A stretch of 64,000 nt of DNA. Origin: Tetragonia tetragonoides. Its lineage: Eukaryota > Streptophyta > Magnoliopsida > Caryophyllales > Aizoaceae. How positions within the stretch are numbered: position 1 is the first letter of the stretch; the number at the start of each line of letters is the position of its first letter. The DNA is taken from NCBI GenBank assembly GCA_038025085.1, contig CM076148.1, positions 1,800,501-1,864,500 of the forward strand, given 5' to 3'. The translations under genes and the position numbers were made by a program. Below the pieces are notes generated by a model. The model was not told the DNA's origin. It did no database searches and saw only the letters and a program-made list of their open reading frames with translations. Below are positions 1 to 11,900 of the stretch, one piece after another.

Positions 1-50
1 TAGAAAACAGTCAAACCATAATTCCAATCCAAAGATGAGAAGATGCCTAC

Positions 51-837
51 CAATTTCTGTTTGCGTATTAGTAGTAGTAGCTAACACTTCAGACCTAGCT
101 TCATTGTGGTTACTGTGAAGGTCAACGTAGCTTGCATACTCTGAATCTGAAAAGTAGCCTACTTCACCTTTATCGGCTTCATCTTTGGCAGTTGCTGCAC
201 AAGAGTTATAGATTTTTGGTGAACCAAATATGACTCAAATTAATTTAACACCATCATTCTAGTTCATTTGAAGGACACGACTGCAGCAAAAGAAAGTTCA
301 CTCAAGCCCACCATTTCAAATCCTGAGGATTGCCAGGAAGACTAATTTGGGCGACAAAAGTCCAACGTTATAATCTTTCACAGGAGCCTCCAGCTGCTTT
401 TTCAATTTATTTTTTTTTTTTTTCGGGGCGCGGAGGGGTGGTTACGCGAAACATTGTCAGGTATGTTGATTTTCAATCGCCTTCGATTAGTTTCTAAACA
501 TATATTCAGTATTCAGACCAAAGACACTATTATGAGTTATGACGTTGTCTATTTGCTTCCAATTCACTAAAAATGTATAGTTTTGGAACTGGACCATCTG
601 CAGGAGATAATACTAAAGCAACAAATGTAGAATAAGGTGACTAAATCCATACCTTTCCAGTTAGGTGGCCACAAGAATCTCGGAATACCCTGCAACATAG
701 AATGTAATGGAGTATAACTTAGGCTATTTCAATGGTTTGAATGTGAACCATCATAAGGATATTGTGATCTTACCAGTCTGCTGCCACTCCTCTGCTCACT
801 GTCGCTGATACCAGCTGTGGACTCCTGCCTTATTATC
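51..837 (-). CDS. Candidate C-terminal exons extending the NB-LRR gene, running off the window
   Basis: Three minus-strand exons downstream of the receptor join in phase. The large exon can end CCCAG|GTATGC at 1148 (phase 2). Exon A 774-837 follows an AG, restores AGG and reads IIRQESTAGISDSEQRSGSR, then L, before GTAAGA. Exon B 653-689 reads GIPRFLWPPNWK between CAG and GTATGG (phase 1). Exon C, about 51-194, follows GCAG, completes GCA and reads TAKDEADKGEVGYFSDSEYA and onward; it either splices at ATTG|GTAGGC or stays open to base 1. The phases 2, 0 and 1 all agree, which makes a real coding tail likely. I recognise no domain in the visible part. The alternative is that the receptor ends at 1132 and these are UTR or a neighbouring gene. 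Confidence 0.5.
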
Positions 838-1131
838 CTATAATTGCGACGACAATGGAAAGCTATAAACTGGAGAATGGCATTTAAAAGTGGTAGAACA
901 AACTACAACCTCCAAAATATCTACCGGAAATAAGGTCTCATTAACTTGTACTGAACAAAAGCAACGTCCTCTCAAAGTAGGCTATGTAATGTGAAGAATG
1001 GCATGTATTATAGCTCAATCTATATTAGCCTCCTAGTGTGGCATCATCTTTGTTTAGGATTTTAGCATGTAATAGGTCAACCAAGTGATGTAATAAAAGG
1101 CACGAATACTACATGCTGGAAGCAGTAGGGG

Positions 1132-4100
1132 TCAGACATGGGCATACCTGGGAGTAGAAGATAGCTCTTCAGGAACTGGGGTTTCATAGAGTATGATGAG
1201 ACACTCTAAATTTGGTCTATTCTCTTCCTCTTGGAGAAGTAATTCTTTTTCTCCTTTAACTGCAATAACTCCAGCTCCTTTTCCTGGTAAGGTCTTGAAA
1301 AGCTTCAAGGTTTTACACTTCCACACCTGAACCATACATAAAGCAGGGCATATGAGTTCTTCGCTTAGACATATGCTCTCCAGTTTTGGCAAGTCAAAGA
1401 GCACCAATGTTGTCACTTTCTCAAGAGTAACTGACGTAGAGTGGTCTTCTGTGTTTTTCTTTATTATTGAAACCATCTGATAGCACCGTTTCACGCATAT
1501 CTTCTTGAGTTGTTTTAGGCTTCCAAGCATCTCCAATGTAAGCAGATGAGTCAAATTTTGAAAATCAGAGACATCCAGCACTGTCAAGTCCTGCAAGCAA
1601 CCTGCAAACTTCAGTGAGTCTATTTTCTTATGGAACTTCACCAAGTATAGCTCAGCCGTCCCTTTCGGAAGCATAATTTGACGGCAATCCCCAACCACAG
1701 TTATGCTGTTATCACCGACATCCATACTAGCGCAGGAACCACCCACAGCAAATCTAAAGCTACGTGGTACAGGTATGTGCTGCTCTTCGGTCATGACTAC
1801 ATATTTATGAAAGACACCTTTGTTCCTAAAGCTAAGCTGAAGAACATCCAAGTTTCTCATGTCTGCAAGCTCCTCAACACAAGCTCCTGCCCGTTGTTGA
1901 TGTATCTGATTCGATCCCCACATGTAAGCACCACTATGATCACTAATCAGCAACAGTTCTTGCAGTTGTGTCAGTTTACCGACTACTCCAGCTGGGAATA
2001 CTTCAAGCCTAGTATGTGAAAGATCTAGACGCCTTAGATCTGTCAGCTGTTCCAACCCTTGAGGTAGTTTTTGTAAGCTGCTCCCCGAGAGGTTAATCAC
2101 AATTAATTTCTGGAGGTTAGCAAAAGAAGATAGACGTCTCAAGTTTGTACAATTAATCAGCAAAAGTTGTTCCAGTTGTGTCAGGTGAACAACTACCTCA
2201 GCTGGGAATTCTTCAATCCTAGTACATGAAAGATTTAGGCGCCTTAAATCTGTCAACTGGTGCAGCCCTTCGGGTAGTTTTTCTATAGGGCTCTCGGATA
2301 GGTCAATCTCAACTATTTTCTGGAGGTTGGCGAAGGAAGGAAGACGTTTCAAGTTTGCACAGTTAATCAACAAGAGTTCTTCCAGTTGTGTCAGTAAACC
2401 AATTGATTCAGCTGGGAATACTCCAATCCTAGTATGTGAAAAATCTAGGCGTCTCAGCTCTGTCAACCTGTTCAACCCTTCAGGTATCTGTTCTAAGGGG
2501 CTTCCTGACAGCTCAATCACATTTAATTTCTGGAGACTGGCCAAGGAAGGTAGATGTTTCAAGTTTGCGCAATTTATCAGCAACAGTTCTTCCAGCTGCG
2601 TCAGTTCATCAAACATTTTGGCTGGGAATACTTCAACCTTGGTACGTGAAAGATCAAGGCGCCTTAAATCTGTTAAGTTGTGCCAACCTGGGGGTAGCTG
2701 TTCCAAGGGGGTCCCGGAGAGGTCAATCACAAGTAATTTCTGGTTGGAGGCCAAGGAAGGCAAGGATTTCAAGTTTGCGCAACTACGCAGAAGAAGGGCC
2801 TGAAGATTTTTCAAGCTGGACAGGTATTTTGGTAGGCATGAGATGCTCGTGTGGGATAGGTTAAGAACTCTAAGATTGTGTATCCTGTAGAAGAAATTTT
2901 CACTTATATGATTCAAGGTTAGATTTTCCTGCAGTAGCAGAGTAGACAGTTTGGTGCAATTAGGATTGTTGGACACTTTGGGCAACTGACATTGCACAAA
3001 CGAGGCTCTTTCTGTATATAGAGGCCATTCTTTTGGCAAAGGAAGATCACTGAGAAAAGTTCCACTTTTGATGAACAATTTATACCCTTTAAGATCAGCA
3101 GCATACATTGCCACATGAAGCACTAAATTTAGCATCTTGATGGAGTCTTCCTTCCCAATATCTAAAAGGTGAGCATCTTCGAGCTTTTTTAATACATTCC
3201 TTCCCTCCTTTCTGCTATTGCTCAAGGATAAAATTGGACCTAAAAGCCCTTCCCACATCCAGTACTCTATCAGCTCTGCTGCCTTGATGACATGACCCTT
3301 AGGAAATAATGCACAGTAAGCGAAGCATTTCAATGAAAGCTCTCCTACTCTCTCAATGCTTTCTTTGAAACAATCAACCAACTCTTGGCTTTTGTCACCA
3401 AGTAGATTTGGTGATCTGCCTAGTGAAAGAAGTTTTTTGCTCCAAGCATCTTCGAAATCATTTCCACTTAAGCGGTTGTCATGCGTTTCCATGAGGATAT
3501 CTGCTAGCAGAGTAATTGCCTTGGGAAGGCGGTGAAGATGTACAACTGCTTCCTCAGCCATCCTGGATGTTTTTTTTCCCAAACACTTTATCTTATCAGG
3601 ACCTACTTCATCCTTAAATAGTTCCCAAGCCTCATTTTCATCAGAAAGCCGTTTCATTTCATAAATTTTCTTTTTGAATCCTACTGTGATACGCCTGCAG
3701 ACAGAAGCATTTCTTGAAGTCACTATGAGCTTGCAAGCACCAATACGCTCCGAAATTCCAATATCACCAAGAGAGAAATCATGCCACACTGAATCGAAAA
3801 CCATTAGAATATTTCCCCTTCCTTCCAAATCTCTCTGCAACTTTTTAGCTCTTCCCTCATTATCGGTATCCCCACCAAGATCTATAGATAACTTTCTTGC
3901 AATTTCTTCTTGAACCTGACTAATCCCCCATTTATGTTCAACCTTCAACCAAACAACATTCTCAAGATCTTTCGATTCTTCCAGAGCTTGATTATGGATT
4001 GAGGCTGCCATGGCTGTCTTGCCAACACCACCAATTCCATGAATACATATGATTTCAGCTTGTCCTGGTTTCGACACCTGCTCCCATATCTCTTGTCTTA

Positions 4101-4749
4101 ATTTTTTCCTGGCCTCGCCAACAATGTTCACCACTGGCTTCTGCCTACTTCCTCTGACCTTGATTTCCTTCAAGGTTTCTTGACCCCTTCGTATCAGCTC
4201 ACTGATTTCTTCAAGCTTCTCGTCAATCGAAGTTCGAGCTCCCCATCTGTCCCAACAGTTCGGGACCAGCTCATTTATACAACCTGCTTTTATATCTTTT
4301 TCGAGACCCTCAATATCGACACCATTTGCAAACTGCACAGCTTTTGTAATCCATCCGGAAGGGTCACCACTTAGCACATCAATCCCATTCAACTTCTGTT
4401 GGAGGCTTTCAGTCAAACTTTTCAGTGTATCCAATCTTTCTGACAGTGTGTTCAGCTTAATTTTGCTTGCTTTGAAATATTTATATGCACCAACTGATAC
4501 TCCCACGAGTGTTGACAACAATCCGAAAACGGAACTTACAACAGCTACAACTTGCGGTGCTTTGAAGGAAGAAAATGAAGAAAGGGCAACATTGAAAATG
4601 CATGTTAGTCTCTAAAATTAACAACACACAAACTTTTGAGTAATACTCTAAAAGTTGATAATGTGAGGCATGTACATTGCAAAATACAATGCATGAAGCT
4701 ATAAAACCTTGAGAAATATTTGGAGGAACTAAAATTACATACCTATCAT
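1132..4749 (-). CDS. CC-NB-LRR disease resistance protein (RPS2/At4g27190-like)
   Basis: Intracellular immune receptor of the coiled-coil NB-ARC LRR class. The large exon (4559 down to at least 1148) has no ATG at its front. A 7-nt exon ATGATAG at 4749-4743 followed by GTATGT, an intron 4742-4560 ending in AG, and the large exon give an in-frame start MIAPQVVAVVSSVFG. Numbered from that Met: a short coiled-coil region to about 150, P-loop GIGGVGKTA near 177-185, kinase-2 ILMVFDSVW near 253-261, RNBS-B KLIVTSRN near 279-286, a GLPL-like LHRLPKAITLLA, then LRRs. Two motifs are unusual: kinase-2 reads D-S where D-D is usual, and the MHD position reads MLN. The LRR part contains a 70-aa block repeated about four times. 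If translation runs through the GT at 1147-1146 it stops at TGA 1134-1132 (...STPRYAHV); splicing there would extend the protein (see 51-837). NB-LRR identity is secure; activity is uncertain. Confidence 0.93.
1965..2830 (-). repeat. Tandem 210-bp LRR-encoding repeats inside the NB-LRR gene
   Basis: The stretch encodes repeated 70-aa blocks, each beginning LTQLEELLLINCANLK and ending near RLDxSxTRxxVFPA. Matching landmarks (GTGTCAG followed by CAGCTGGGAAT on the plus strand) recur near 1970, 2180, 2390 and 2600, a spacing of about 210 bp, or three LRRs per unit. Similarity at DNA level suggests recent unequal crossing-over. Confidence 0.85.
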
Positions 4750-7700
4750 GGTGCTTCTTATTTCACTTTCAGTTTAGTCACGAGCAAAACGAACTCTGTC
4801 CGCCAGCAAATAAATTATAGGTTGCTGTAAAGCACGCGGCCTATGAAAGACCAAAAACAAAAAATAAAATATTAGCTTAATATGAACTATGAACTGTAAA
4901 AGGTGGCACCCACAATTCTGGATAAATTTCCTATGGGGGTGAACAAGACTCATATAAGTCAAGTCCATTGAAGGTTCAGAAAATTTTCTAGCCTTCGGAA
5001 ATTTCAACATGGTTTCTGTATATATGGGTTCCCAATGAACCCCAGATCGATACAGCAGAATAGCAATGGGTTTAGGATAGTATTCATGACACGGGGCGAG
5101 TAAATTCCTTTTCAGATATTTAAGGGTTCCTCTATCAACAAAAAGACTTATGTGGTGTTTACTTGGATTGGATGTAATGGTTATTACAATAAAGTTCTGA
5201 GCCCAATTAGTTTGAAAGTAATTGTCCATTGAATCTTTAGGTGTTTGGACCACCAGTTGCCTTGGACAAGACCTTGGAAAACCTGATCAACCAGAGAAAA
5301 TCTATTGCTGCTCCATTTCATATCAAATTACTCTTGTATGCTCATATCTGATCTGAGCTGAACTGATACAAAATCTGATTACATCTGATAAGACGAATTA
5401 ACTAAAACCTGAAAACCCGATTCCAATTGACCTGACATCAAAACAAAACCAAATTGAAATCTACCTAACACCAGAGCACAAGAAACTTAGAAAGACCCAA
5501 AATCCAAAATGATAAGAAAATGGCAAGTGGACTGTAAACACTTTAACAACTTACAGGATTTCACTACAAGTTACAAAGACCAAATTCTCACAACTGGAAA
5601 TCTAAATTACCCAAAAACCCAAATTGATAAACCCCAGCTAACCAGAATGAAGTTGACTTGGAAGCTGAAAGTAACGAAAACTTAATTGAACCTAATTCGA
5701 CCAGCATATATACTTGTAGTGTGTGCTGTGCAACCCAAAATTAATCTAAACCACTGATAATCCATAAACGAAATAATGCGACCCAATGCATTTACTGATT
5801 AATTTCTTTTTACAAATTCTCTTTTATATGTCATTATCATCAATGTCATGTCCTAAATCTTCTAATGATAACCTGTCAGCTCTCTAACTCCTGAATGGTT
5901 GACTGGTTGTATTATTACTAACCCATAAACTGTATGTCCATTGTGATGTCAAATTAAAAGATTTTGCATGAAAAACATTAAACAGATAGCAGAATGGCAT
6001 ACATTCTAATCAACAAACTTCAAAGAGTTGGTAAGTTTGGTAAAGATAACAGACACAATAATGAATGATGAATCTGAAAAAGTTTTGTGAAATGGGAAAA
6101 AAGAAATTGTGAACCTTCAATTATCTAAATAAAGAAGAAGAAGAAATTGTGTACCTTGAGCAGGGATCAGTGAGGTTTAACTTTCTGGAGTAATACTTCC
6201 ACGAATAATTGAGATGTTTTGTTTTTTTTGGTGAAAAATAATTGAGATCATGTTTCTCCATATATAAGTCTATTTGTTTTTTATATGGATTAAGAGACAA
6301 AGACAGAGAGAGAGAGAGCGCTTTAATATTTTGATGAGGATTGGTTTGGGTTGGTAGTTTTGTGTTTTCTGCATGTGGCTTTCACAGCAGATTAGCAACG
6401 AATTAATTGTTCAGACTCAGACAACCATACAATATACTTGTTGAGTGAATGAATTAATTAAAAAAAAAGTGAGAAGCTTGACTTGTGAAATGCATGGGCT
6501 GATAATGTGATGTGCATAACCGCGTTGAGATAGCGGATATAGCTGAGGAATAAATAATACTCGTACTCGTTAAGAAATTCAAAGGTGCTTCAATGATTGG
6601 GAGTATAGCAAGTTCGATTTCATTGACTTTGATAATTTCTTTGCAACTGATTTATATTTATTTAAGATTATTTAGTCGATATAATCGAGATGAAATGGTT
6701 TGCATTTTCATTTGTATACACTTATACAAATATGGGCAATATTTTTTTGTTTCTCTACTATAAGTAAGCTAATTAGCACTTTCTATCTTTTTTAAAGTGT
6801 TGTTTTTGCTTTACAAAATCGAACTTTGACCATTATTTTCTTTGATCGGCAGAAACATGTTCTGGTCTCAATGCCTTTAACATTCATATTTGACGACCTT
6901 TAGGTCACCAACTCTCCATATCGAAGACCTAGACCTAATTGCAATGTGCAAGTAAAGAAGAAAGAAAATAAAACAAAAAAAAAAAAAAGTAGAAGACAGA
7001 TGCGATTGCTATTTCCTAGTAATTGCTACTACGGACCTACTGCTTGGCTTTTAGCGGGTTGCTTGGATACTTGCCCGGATAATCTTCCTTGGCAGTTGGA
7101 AGTTTATTTTCCTTATTTATTAGTGTTTTCTTTTTCTAGTTTGAGGCGCCACATATCAATTTCTGTGTTTCTTTTTTTAAGTTTAAAGCATTTAATTACA
7201 GTGGTCAATGTGACTTTCATGTATCACTCACTATTCACTTCTACAGCCAATTGTAGTACTCTGGACGATAATGTTGATTAATAGTCACTCCAAACACGAA
7301 TAATAATTAAATAAGGAGAACAATGAACAAACCAGTAAGTCAACAAGACAACAACAGTACTCCTTTCAACGTCCATGGTTTGTCTTGCTTTCATATATGA
7401 CTCGTCTTTATTAAAATCGACACAATCAAGAGCGTTTATAGTCGGAATTTTGAATAAGGAACGTTAGAGATTGAGTTCTTTTGTGTTCATGAATTATCGC
7501 CAAATGCTAAAAGGCTATCAGTAACTACACCCTGATTTCCCACAACATGGATATATGTGGCGCGGCAAACACCTGATTTTTCCACCTTAAATACGTTAAA
7601 ACCAGCCAAAAAATGCCCACCGGCAACATCCACCATTTCCAGGATGATATCTGTAACTAGCCAGAGGTAGCTGATAATTAGAATTCCCAGCCTTACAACA

Positions 7701-8918
7701 GCCCACCACTTACCACATCACATCATCATCACAAACACCGATTTAAAAAGGTTGGGACAATCAACCAAATTGGGGGCACAAACAAGAATTTAGATAGAAA
7801 CAACACAGGACCAATTGGGGTCATAACAGCCAGCATTGCTACCAACTGCACAGTGCAAGCCTAGACTTCGCGCCTTAACAACGTCACCACCAGTGCCAGT
7901 GTTATGCAATTGCTCACCACTTACCACTAGAAAATGCAAGTTCAAACTGAGACTGATCTAGAGCATTAAATCAAGTACAATACATGATTGTCCCAAATCA
8001 GGATTACAGGCAGGCTATCTGTCATCCTCCCCAAAGCTAATCCAGCAAACTACTGTACAAGTTAGTTATATTTCACTAGATTCAATGCTGAAGAAAAAAC
8101 TCTCCAAGAATTTAACAAAGAATAAGAAGGTGGGGCAAGAATAGGGTCTGCCAAGCGGTTCTACGGCTTCCTCTTTTCTACAAGGAGAGAGGCACCCCGA
8201 ATATAAATCATTGAAACCAATGCAGGTCCATCTAAACTAACTGATATCAACAGAACTGGCCTGTTTAGGTGTGTCCCACTTACGTCATACAGAAAGTTAA
8301 AGCTCGATGAGCAAAAATGGCAAATGGGCAAGTTCCCCTGGTCTCAAGATGCACTTTACTCAAGATTAGCAGCAATAAACATAAATGGCAGGTTTTCTAA
8401 GGAAGAGATAAACTCAACAGCACTTGTCTCGCAGAAGAAACAGATTACTCAATACATGACTAATTATCCAAGCAGATTGTTACTTAGAACATATATGAGC
8501 AGAGACAAAAAGTATAACCGTTACTGCTTTTACTATGGTTGAACTCAATCTGTAAATGCTCTATCTTAACTGTTGAAGCATAGTTCGGAAAATAGATACA
8601 TTTGTGCAACATCACATGGCTCTGTTCGAGGCATCTTTTCAGGTAGGGTGTATTCAGATTATTTATTGGAGTAAATTTATAATGCCAAACAAATGGCAAG
8701 CATAAATATATCAACCTAAATTGGCACCAAAGTGTGAACCTTATCAATTTGCAAATGGCCCATTGATGAAGGTTAAAGCTACATCTTGTTAATCAGCTAT
8801 TCCGTAAGCCACATAGGCAGCTGATATTTTGCCAAACACAAAGATCTAGATACAAAGACATTGTTGCCCACCATATTTGACTTCATAATAGTGCCGCAAT
8901 ATTGGTTGCCGTAATGCA
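4750..8918. other. Intergenic region between the NB-LRR gene and the 3' end of the HSP70-16 gene
   Basis: AT-rich sequence holding the upstream region of the minus-strand receptor gene and, at its right end, the probable 3' UTR of the HSP70-16 gene just below 8919. A short GA run lies near 6303-6320. The open frames here (for example about 160 codons at 4774-5253) show no recognisable domain or coding character. I see no RNA gene or intact mobile element. Confidence 0.5.
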
Positions 8919-11900
8919 TCAACAATCTACTTCCATATCGTCTCCTTTGTTTCTATGATCTGAATATGCACTATCCTCTGACCTTAGAGAACCTTTTGGT
9001 TTCATAATGCGCTGGCAATTCCTGTCATGAGTTCAAAAAAAGTAACCAAAAAAAAAAAATAATCAGACTCCACGGACAAATATCTAACAGAAAGGCAGAA
9101 CCAGATATACTGTAGTTTGCAACCATAGAAAGCTGTGGGCTCATATTAGTTCCCAACAAAAATAGAAAGTTAAAGGACGATGAAAAACATGAAAAGGTGA
9201 AAGAAAAGGGAAAAAAAAAGGCGCCCTCCATAGAGGAAAGATGGTCACTGAATAAAAGCAGAGCAAAGGGCACTAAGCAAAGCTTGTATTTAACCATTTT
9301 TCTTCTTTGATTTACTACTTTTACCATTTATTCTTCATAGTTAAATGCTGTTTTGAAATATGTTTGTTTTAAAGTACATTTTATATTTATATTTTCTTTC
9401 TAAATTTCTTAATGCTTATCAGTCTACAAAAAGAAATTAAGGATAAACAAGCAACTAGCAATTTACCCACTCAACAAAAGGGATACATTCAAATTGGATT
9501 TCCATCCTATGTTACCTGACCTATTTATTTCACCTAAAGAACCAGTGTCGCATCATCAGCATTCAGCACTCCAACATGGATATGGACACAGTTCAGTCTA
9601 GGCCAAAAACCCTTTAAAGAAAAAGAAAAAGAAAAAGAAAACGGCCAAGTCCTACACTTGTAGCCGAGTCCAAGTAACATAGTTTTCTACCCAGTTAATA
9701 AATAAGTCCACTAGAGATTGAGAGAATGTCATGTACTTATCAATTTTAACATGAATATGAACAAGATGCAACAGAACCTAGGTGCCACCCCGACCCAAAC
9801 TTGTAAGTTCTTTTGATACTGCAATCAATTTCAACTCACGTCTATAACTTATATCAGCTCATCTAGAAAGACCAATGTCAAGTGCAAAAGAGCATTAAGT
9901 GATGGATTTTGGTCTGATTTAATTTGTGTATAAGCTAACCAAATCCACCTTCAGAAGAACTATATCTTACTCGTTTGTGCTACTGTGGGAGTGGGTAGAT
10001 ATCGACAATGGTATCAAAAGACACATCAAGGTTAATGCCTCCAATAATGCGAATACTGAATAAAAGCCCATTAGACTGCGAACTAAGAGGTTGCCAAGCG
10101 AAATGAGAGAACTGTGAGGTTATGAGGACATACGCATGAAGCTTTTCAGCTTTTCTCTTGATACCACTTGACCATAGCACTGGATCAACATTCTTGAGCT
10201 GTGAATCTTGCTCTTGAAGGTATTTTTGAAGCCATTGATCAGCTTTAGAGCATTCAGTAAGAACCTGAACAAAAATCAAAATTATTAGTATACTAGTAAC
10301 AGCTCACTCCCTAATTTAACCACTAATCCCATCATATTTTTCATATCTCTGCATAAGGATCATACTGCTTCTCTCTCAGTTGCTGGTAGTGAGTGTACAG
10401 CTGCTCGGTATTCCCGAATTGAGTCGGACAAATATATTGCAGCTTGGTCTCGCGCCTCTTCATCTTTATATCTGTTTTCAATTGGATCCACCAACTGGAA
10501 AAACCATATGAGAGTTCAGTACATTGAGGGTGATGAGATAATTTTTTATTTTATTCAAAAGAAAAAATAGTATTTGACTATAGGAGGACGAAAACAGATT
10601 TCCAGCCCACATAAAGATACAGGTAGCAGTCCTGATATATTTTACAAAGTAAGGTAAGGGTGTGTTCTATTCCATTGAACTGAACTGAACTGAACCGATA
10701 GTAATATGTGAGAGAAAGTATGTTCTTGAGCTGAACAGAACATAACTGAACAGAACCAGTACACCACTAAACTGAACTGAACTGAAACCCTGACCAAATA
10801 ATAAGTGGAAAAGAACACACCCTAACTGATATTATTTGAGATAAGTGATTTATAACTTTAGAAGACTGAAATTCATTTAACCTTCTTGAGATCCTGCAGT
10901 CTCTCAGTATAGACACTTGCAGTTTCATCAACTCCATCCTCATAAAGCCAGTCTTCAGCCTGCTGCAAATTCTTAGCAATCCCTTCCTTCTCTGACTCCG
11001 TAGCAAACCCACCGTATGTATTCAAAATCTACACACAGTATTCAGCTGACTTAACAAATGCAAGGCATGATAAAAAGAAAACTAGGTAGAGCTAAAATAG
11101 TACTCCCTCCGTCCCTCTCTTATCTTCTCACTTGACTTTGCACAGTCTCCAAGATGGAACTTTGACCATTAATAAGTTTAATTATATAGATATGATTATA
11201 TGAAAAAATTGATATTGTGAAAATATAATCTCTAAGGAATCTAAGAAATGTATTTTGATCTTATAATTCTTTATATATTTTTCACAAATCAATAGTCAAT
11301 ATTTATAAAGTTTGACTCAAAAAGTCAAATGAGAAGATAAGAGAGGGACGGAGGGAGTAATTAAAGATTATAGTAAAATACACGACAAAAGCAGCAACCT
11401 TACATAGAGATTGATAGAAAACTTCTTATTTGATACTATATTTGATATTCCAAACCCACCAACACCTTTAAAGGTAGCCAAGGTACCAAAGTGGGTAAAG
11501 CACCTTTTTTCTCTGTTCGCAACTTATGGGCGAGTAGAGAGAGTCTTGGTAGAAACCCACGATATGTATTCAAAAGCTTTACAAGATATGCAGCAAATGG
11601 GAGGCAAGTATTTAAGAGCATAAGAGTACAATCATAATGAAAGCCGACAAGCTAACATAGCATAGATTTTGGGGGGTGGGCGGGTCTTTTTTTTTCTTCA
11701 TACCCTTAATGGGGTGGATTATTTGAGCCAGTTGCAAACTTATGTGATGAGTATTCAAAATCTATGCAAAACTGCAACTTAAAAAATAGAGATTAGTTAA
11801 AAACAAATGGAAATATTAGATGAAAATAAAGGAGTTTTTTTTAGGTAAGAAAATTTTTATTGATAAACTATTGAATTAGTACAAAGAGTTGAGGACAAGG

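Noticed and set aside
4774..5253. 159-codon minus-strand frame upstream of the NB-LRR gene
   Set aside because: No domain, no conserved-looking motif; it lies in the receptor's upstream region and does not join it in phase by any clear splice site.
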